DNA of 64,000 nt, from assembly GCA_021831565.1 (NCBI GenBank), contig JAKBMM010000004.1, forward strand, positions 1 through 64,000. The letters run 5' to 3'. The notes under the pieces are model-generated. The model worked only from the letters and a program-made list of their open reading frames with translations, searched no databases and was not told the origin of the DNA. The position numbers and the translations under genes were made by a program. Each line of letters starts with the position of its first letter. Within the stretch, counting starts at the first letter, position 1. Positions 59,645 through 64,000 of this stretch are shown here, in pieces. Source of the stretch: Planctomycetota bacterium. GTDB lineage: Bacteria; Planctomycetota; Phycisphaerae; WQYP01.

Positions 59645-61378
59645 TCAGTCCCGCTGCCTATTCCGATGTGCGGATCGGGGTAGGCGGTAGAGCAGCACCC
59701 CGCCGACGTGGTCGGGCCGGATTTTCAATGGTGCGACCAACCGCCGCAGGCGATGATCCCGCGGATGGGTTATGACAATCGCCCGGATGCGGGTGTAACC
59801 GACGAACCGTTTCAATAGAGCGGGATAGTTCGCCGGCAACCGATGCCCCATGAAAGCTTGAATTACCCTCGATTGGTCGAATGGCGGCGGCTTATACGGT
59901 CCCACCCAACCATCCACCATGCGAAAATAGAAGCCCGTCTGCTGCTGCCAAAGCATACTCCACCCGTGGTAGCCGAAAGGCAGAATCAGAATGTTCTGAT
60001 CGGGCTGGATATAGCGCCGATACAAGGCGGTGGCAAAGAACCGCGGGGTGGGAAACTTCGCGGACCAGAGACGCGCGGGGGTATTCGGGAGAAAAAACAA
60101 TACCGCCAGCGCCGCGAGCGAAAATTTCCAACGGGCGGGTGCCGGCGATTCCGCCAGCCAGATGGCTCCCATCAACGCGATCGCCAGCGTCACGTAAAGC
60201 ATCAGGCGGCAGGGCAGGGCTTTATCCAGCAGCGGCAGGCGTCCGATGAAAAACCACGGCAACGGAACGGGAAGTTTCTGCCCGAAAATCCTCAATTGTG
60301 GTCCCAGGGCGGCCAACAGCAACGCGGCGCCGGCAAGAATCAGCAGCCGGCCGCGCGCGCTTAGACCATAGCGCCTGATGAAAAGCACGATCATCAGAAT
60401 CAGGGGAATGCCCAGATACGCGCCTTCTTCGGTCATATTGCCGGCGAATGTTCGCCAGAGAGGTTTCAGCGCCGCGCCGCCCAGCCAGGTGATGCGCGTG
60501 GGTATGAACAGGTTGGCCGCATCGACCGAATACGCGCCCTGGCTCCAGAATCCGCCGTGCGGGTAACGATGACTGAACATCACCAGGAGCAGCGGCGCCA
60601 CCGCCACGAGGCTCAGAAACAGCGCCAGCAAGACCAGGCCGAACGCCCGCTTGTGATCGGCCTGGTGCGGCGCCGCGGCCGGCTTGGTGGAATCGTCCCG
60701 TTTCGTGACGACAACAAGCAGCCCTTCGAGCAGCAGCAGAGCCAGACCAAAAGCGACGGTCGTGGCGAATACCTCGATGGATATGCCGAAAAGAAAAGCC
60801 AGGAGAAGGCTCGTCCAGATCACAAAATGCTGCGCGCGCAGCCGGCCTCGCCGCAGGGACAGGTACGCCAGAATCAGCAGCGGCGGTATGAATGTCACGT
60901 AAAGGTGCATGTGCAGCAGCAACTGGCGAAATTCAAAGGAGGAAAACCCATACACCCAACCGCCGAAGATGGATGGGAAAACCCGCCGCGTCACGGCATG
61001 ACAAAGCAGATAACACGCCCACGCGCTTAGCGCCGGCGAAAGGATCGCCACGATATTGTAAGAAACAAAAGGACCCCAACGCGCGGTAATCGGCGCCAGC
61101 AGCAACGCCATGCTCGGAATGCAGGTGGTCCACGCCAGGTTTACGCCGACCGGCGCCCAGATATACCGGCATACCAGCGGATGCAGACCATGCGCAAGGG
61201 CGAATGGCCACCAGGCCAGGAACCAGAGAAATGTGATGGGGTCGGGATTGCGGAGCGAAATAAGGCGATGGGTCATATTCCAGCCGTCCGGCGGCAAAAG
61301 CAGCGCCACCGCCGCGCCCAGGAACGCCGGCAGCACCATCGCATGAATCCACCACTTTCGCATATTTATACGGTCCAT
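59645..61378 (-). CDS. Polytopic membrane protein, possible glycosyltransferase (GT39/YfhO-like)
   Basis: A 577-residue membrane protein with about twelve or more hydrophobic spans and a soluble C-terminal portion. The N-terminal loop RNPDPITFLWFLAWWPFALA recalls the first periplasmic loop of C-type glycosyltransferases (D-P pairs), which transfer sugars from lipid carriers. There is no catalytic signature I can assign with certainty. ATG 61378 overlaps the upstream gene by a few bases. Function is not established. Confidence 0.7.
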   Translation of the reverse strand: MDRINMRKWWIHAMVLPAFLGAAVALLLPPDGWNMTHRLISLRNPDPITFLWFLAWWPFALAHGLHPLVCRYIWAPVGVNLAWTTCIPSMALLLAPITARWGPFVSYNIVAILSPALSAWACYLLCHAVTRRVFPSIFGGWVYGFSSFEFRQLLLHMHLYVTFIPPLLILAYLSLRRGRLRAQHFVIWTSLLLAFLFGISIEVFATTVAFGLALLLLEGLLVVVTKRDDSTKPAAAPHQADHKRAFGLVLLALFLSLVAVAPLLLVMFSHRYPHGGFWSQGAYSVDAANLFIPTRITWLGGAALKPLWRTFAGNMTEEGAYLGIPLILMIVLFIRRYGLSARGRLLILAGAALLLAALGPQLRIFGQKLPVPLPWFFIGRLPLLDKALPCRLMLYVTLAIALMGAIWLAESPAPARWKFSLAALAVLFFLPNTPARLWSAKFPTPRFFATALYRRYIQPDQNILILPFGYHGWSMLWQQQTGFYFRMVDGWVGPYKPPPFDQSRVIQAFMGHRLPANYPALLKRFVGYTRIRAIVITHPRDHRLRRLVAPLKIRPDHVGGVLLYRLPRSAHRNRQRD

Positions 61379-61869
61379 TTCCGCAATAGATCCAGCCGGC
61401 GGGGATACGCCGCTTCCCGCCCGCAGGCCGCACGATAAGCCGAAAAAAGAATCAAAACGATCCAGATTGCGTAAAGGATTCCGAAGCCGGTGATTCCGAG
61501 AAGAAAAACAAGCGTATCCGCCGGATGATGAATGAAGTTGTGGCGAAGAATCCGCAGCAGTTGCCCGGCGCTCGATACCTTCCCGGGCGCCATGCCGCTG
61601 AGCTTAAACACCGGAACCACTAACATGCAGCCGGCGAGAAAGGCCAACTGAAAACCGGCGGCCCGGCGCCCCTGTCGCGCCAGCCAACTGTGGCGATGGT
61701 GCGCGCAGAGCCACAGCATAAGACCGGGAAAGAAACTGCCGACAAAGCCCGCCAGATGAACGGCCGCCGCAAACCAGTTTCGATATTTGCCTTTCCCCCG
61801 CCTGCCGGTAGGCAAGGGGTAAGCGGGGCCGGCGGGATCAACCTTCCGGAGCGATGATGATTCCATCAT
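61366..61869 (-). CDS. DUF4870-like small membrane protein
   Basis: A 167-residue protein with about three membrane spans. The start of the hydrophobic part (NWFAAAVHLAGFVGSFFPGL) with RRAAGFQLAFLAGCMLVVPV resembles the DUF4870 arrangement (HLAxFxG...N/GFQL). ATG 61869 (or 61866) is chosen. It overlaps the following large membrane protein by 13 bp. The role is unknown. Confidence 0.7.
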   Translation of the reverse strand: MMESSSLRKVDPAGPAYPLPTGRRGKGKYRNWFAAAVHLAGFVGSFFPGLMLWLCAHHRHSWLARQGRRAAGFQLAFLAGCMLVVPVFKLSGMAPGKVSSAGQLLRILRHNFIHHPADTLVFLLGITGFGILYAIWIVLILFSAYRAACGREAAYPRRLDLLRKWTV

Positions 61870-62197
61870 CTTGAGCCTACCGTTGCGAGTGCAAAATAGC
61901 CACAGCCTTTCATAACCGGCTGTGCGGATACTCACGTCATACGTCTGTGTCGCCGCTGGAGCAATGAGGACTACGAAACATTGCCCCAGGCCAACGGATG
62001 AGTCAATAAACAGACCGCCTGAAATGCCTGTCCACAAAATTTGACGGTAGCTTTGAGGTCCCAGTCGGAGCCCCAGTGGAGGCCCAGTCGCCGACTCAGT
62101 CAGCGCCCCAGTCGACCGACCCAGTCAATGCCTGGGTTGGCCGAGCGATATCACCAGGGAGTTGTACTGGTCTCCTTGATCGTGTTCCTACCTATGG
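61870..62197. other. Intergenic region with a degenerate CCCAGTC repeat
   Basis: About 330 bp between two minus-strand genes. 62059-62128 carries the repeat listed separately. The remaining sequence has no supported gene, and both neighbouring reading frames end or begin outside it. Confidence 0.5.
62059..62128. repeat. Degenerate minisatellite of CCCAGTC units
   Basis: Seven or so copies of a CCCAGTC-like heptamer (CCAGTCGG, CCCAGTGG, CCCAGTCG, CTCAGTCA, CCCAGTCG, CCCAGTCA) occur at irregular 8-17 bp intervals, all in one orientation. Spacing is uneven and units vary, so this is not a CRISPR array. It may be slippage-generated or a relic of protein-coding repeats. Confidence 0.65.
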
Positions 62198-64000
62198 TCA
62201 CACTGCTTTCGGGGCACGGTCATGGCATTTGGTGCAATACTGCTGTTTGAACGCATTAATCAATGCGGGACCGTCAGAGGTAATAATGGAGGTTTCGTAC
62301 CGGTGTTTGTCGCAGACACATTTACGGTTTGGAAGAGCCGTATAGGCGACTGCGGGGTTCCCAGTCTGGCGTTTATCTTCCAGAAGCGTGAGATACTGAC
62401 AGTGGCGGTATTTTTCCTGATACATGTATCGCTGCTGGCGGAGGTAGTTCTCGAATGTTTCGATGCGGTTTGGTGGCAGATCCCGCAGTTCCAATGCCTG
62501 CGCCGCGAAGTCGTGAAGCTGGGAATCGGTCATCTGTGCCAACGCTTTTTCTGGATCGGCGGCTGCCAGCGCCTGCCAGTGTCGTTTGGTTACAGCGAAT
62601 AGGGACTTACCATTGAGTAAATCGTTGGCGCGACTGAGGATGTCGACATATTGCAGGGCTTCAGCTTCGGTGCGGATCGCTATCGCAAGTTGCTTTGCCT
62701 GCTCGGCCTGGTCCACGATTTCCAGAGCCTCGGCCTCAAGCATCAGGACTTGCGCGCGGCTATAGGCGGCGCCAATCTTTTTGTACATTGACGCGATCTG
62801 CTCGAAGTATTGTAACAAGTCCGTTCCATTGGTGTCGAGATCCGCGACGGCGCCAGACGCGGCAGCTTGGATTGCGCTCTGGAATTTCAGAAAAGTGTAC
62901 ACTTGGAGCCTAACGCGCCCGGCGTCGGCGACAAGCATTGGATGATTTAGTTTTACCGCCTCCTCGTAGGTCTGGTGCACTTGGGTTTCCCACTCCGCGA
63001 ATTTCGCCCGCATCGCAGCGGCGCTGGCATTCCTCATCGCTTGCAGCCGTGGATCCCTCAATTGGGCTGCTGCTTGCAGCTTGTTAGCCTTGCGCACAAG
63101 GTCCGTGACAAACTCTGTACCTTGCAGATAAAGAATGGCAAGGTATGAACCGAGTTTTGCCGCCGGCGCGGCGTCCGAGCAGGCGCGAAGCGCTGCGGTT
63201 GTTTTCTGAATATCGCCAAGCAACTCTGGACGTTGGTTGCCGTGACCTTCCATGAGTTCGCGATTCAGGCTGACAAATCTTGCCTCCAGCGCCAGTGCCC
63301 CCGTGAGGTTGTCTTGCCGTGATTGGAGTCGCCGGTCGTATGTGGCCCTATCAATCAGGCCGCAGGCCAGTTCGCATGTATCCTTCACCGAATCCAGAAA
63401 AGCACGGTCGTGGATCGACAAGTCTTGGGCCTTGGCGAGGGCTTGGCGCAGGTGGCCGATGGCGTTGAAATAATGGCCACATACATATTCAGCGTAGCCA
63501 GCTACCATCTGAAACCGTGGCTGACCTTTCGTGTCGTCGGAAAGCATTCCGAATAACTGAAGGGCCTCTTTCGGGTAGCCTGCCGTGATCAGAGTCAAAC
63601 CACTACGAACCAGGAGGTTAGCCGCCTGACGGCCGTCTGTAATGTTTAGTGACGACGGATCAACCATTAATTTGGCTGGTTCGTCTGTTGGGGTTCGTGC
63701 CACTACTTCCCGCAGTCCGCGAAGCATGCGACCCTCGCGCAGAATCCGCTCGCAAATTTCGGGCAGCGCATCGGGCGTAAGCCGCGCGGTGAATTTCAGC
63801 GTGATACTATTCTGTCGCTGCCAATCGGGATTATCTTTCTTCAGCCTGTGCAGTTCGTCTTGCGCCCATGCGTACCAGAATTCCTTCTTCGTGTCGTCGT
63901 AAAGAATGTAGATAGGACTCGGCCCGTTGAGCAAATAATTCAGATTCGCGCACGAGACGCCATGGGAAAAGCTTCCATCTTGGTTGGCCTTAATGGCCAA
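62198..64000 (-). CDS. DUF4365-like/TPR protein with C-terminal Cys4 motif, truncated by the window
   Basis: The last 600 residues of a protein whose N-terminus lies beyond base 64000. The visible start, KANQDGSFSHGVSCANLNYL then YILYDDTKKEFWYAWAQDEL, resembles the second half of DUF4365, a nuclease-like domain. A long helical middle (many LxxAx8A repeats, e.g. LVRSGLTLITAGYPKEALQL) looks like tetratricopeptide solenoid. The C-terminal CVCDKHRYETS and YCTKCHDRAPK provide four cysteines (CxC and CxxC) spaced for a zinc site. A defence or nuclease role is a hypothesis. Confidence 0.7.
   Translation of the reverse strand: MAIKANQDGSFSHGVSCANLNYLLNGPSPIYILYDDTKKEFWYAWAQDELHRLKKDNPDWQRQNSITLKFTARLTPDALPEICERILREGRMLRGLREVVARTPTDEPAKLMVDPSSLNITDGRQAANLLVRSGLTLITAGYPKEALQLFGMLSDDTKGQPRFQMVAGYAEYVCGHYFNAIGHLRQALAKAQDLSIHDRAFLDSVKDTCELACGLIDRATYDRRLQSRQDNLTGALALEARFVSLNRELMEGHGNQRPELLGDIQKTTAALRACSDAAPAAKLGSYLAILYLQGTEFVTDLVRKANKLQAAAQLRDPRLQAMRNASAAAMRAKFAEWETQVHQTYEEAVKLNHPMLVADAGRVRLQVYTFLKFQSAIQAAASGAVADLDTNGTDLLQYFEQIASMYKKIGAAYSRAQVLMLEAEALEIVDQAEQAKQLAIAIRTEAEALQYVDILSRANDLLNGKSLFAVTKRHWQALAAADPEKALAQMTDSQLHDFAAQALELRDLPPNRIETFENYLRQQRYMYQEKYRHCQYLTLLEDKRQTGNPAVAYTALPNRKCVCDKHRYETSIITSDGPALINAFKQQYCTKCHDRAPKAV

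Overview
The window is about 60% G+C and reads as a chromosomal segment of an anaerobic or facultative bacterium, most likely a member of the Planctomycetota (Phycisphaerae-like). The evidence is indirect: a CdsA with FGGVLD in place of the usual HGG signature, a lipoprotein with a DUF1570-like HExxH peptidase motif, a stand-alone LigD-phosphoesterase-like protein, and a large membrane protein with a GRYP tail of a type common in planctomycetes. There is no rRNA, no convincing tRNA and no CRISPR array.

Layout. 1-0.8 kb: a GxxExxY nuclease-fold gene inside GC-rich repeats, then a 50-codon stump of a restriction-helicase gene. 0.85-8.1 kb (minus strand): a complete electron-bifurcating hdrCBA-mvhDGA operon plus a hydrogenase maturation protease, preceded by a sigma70-type promoter and a textbook Rex operator. 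The rex gene itself lies at 30.4-31.0 kb. 8.7-19.1 kb: a defence and mobile island. It holds a PLD-SNF2 helicase, an Eco57I-like adenine methylase, two unassigned genes (one with a D...ExK nuclease-like signature), a RayT transposase stump, a PIN toxin with an unusually large partner, 62-bp direct repeats, and an MNT nucleotidyltransferase whose HEPN partner is broken. 19.3-22.9 kb: MarR, a lipoprotein peptidase, TerC and a second lipoprotein. 23.0-25.6 kb: five phage neck/tail genes with no capsid, portal or terminase.

25.9-29.7 kb is housekeeping: acpS, cdsA, tsf-pyrH-frr. 30.1-34.2 kb holds a small unknown gene, then rex and an arsenic operon arsR-arsC-acr3-arsM (minus strand) with a consensus promoter containing an inverted repeat. 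34.4-41.1 kb: unknown secreted and membrane proteins, an MFS transporter, an RlmI-like rRNA methyltransferase and an ECF sigma/anti-sigma pair. 41.4-46.6 kb: a self-contained tetR-emrA-emrB-outer-membrane efflux operon with a palindromic operator, followed by an ArsM-like methyltransferase without the catalytic cysteine. 48.2-62 kb: a polysaccharide flippase, TPR lipoprotein, rsmE, an RsbW/RsbV-type partner-switch pair, doxX, dapA, a peroxiredoxin, PIN-PhoH, dnaN-dciA and membrane proteins. The window ends inside a DUF4365-like/TPR/Cys4 gene (minus strand) that may belong to another defence locus.

The strongest biological story is redox control. Rex (NADH/NAD+ sensor) appears to control an H2/heterodisulfide bifurcating complex through a site visible at 8039-8056. 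The strongest candidate for an undescribed system is the four-gene PLD-helicase/methylase/unknown/ExK-nuclease-like set at 8.7-16.3 kb, followed by the PIN toxin with a 331-residue partner at 16.8-18.3 kb. Start codons were chosen by ribosome-binding site and family alignment from memory; no database search was possible.
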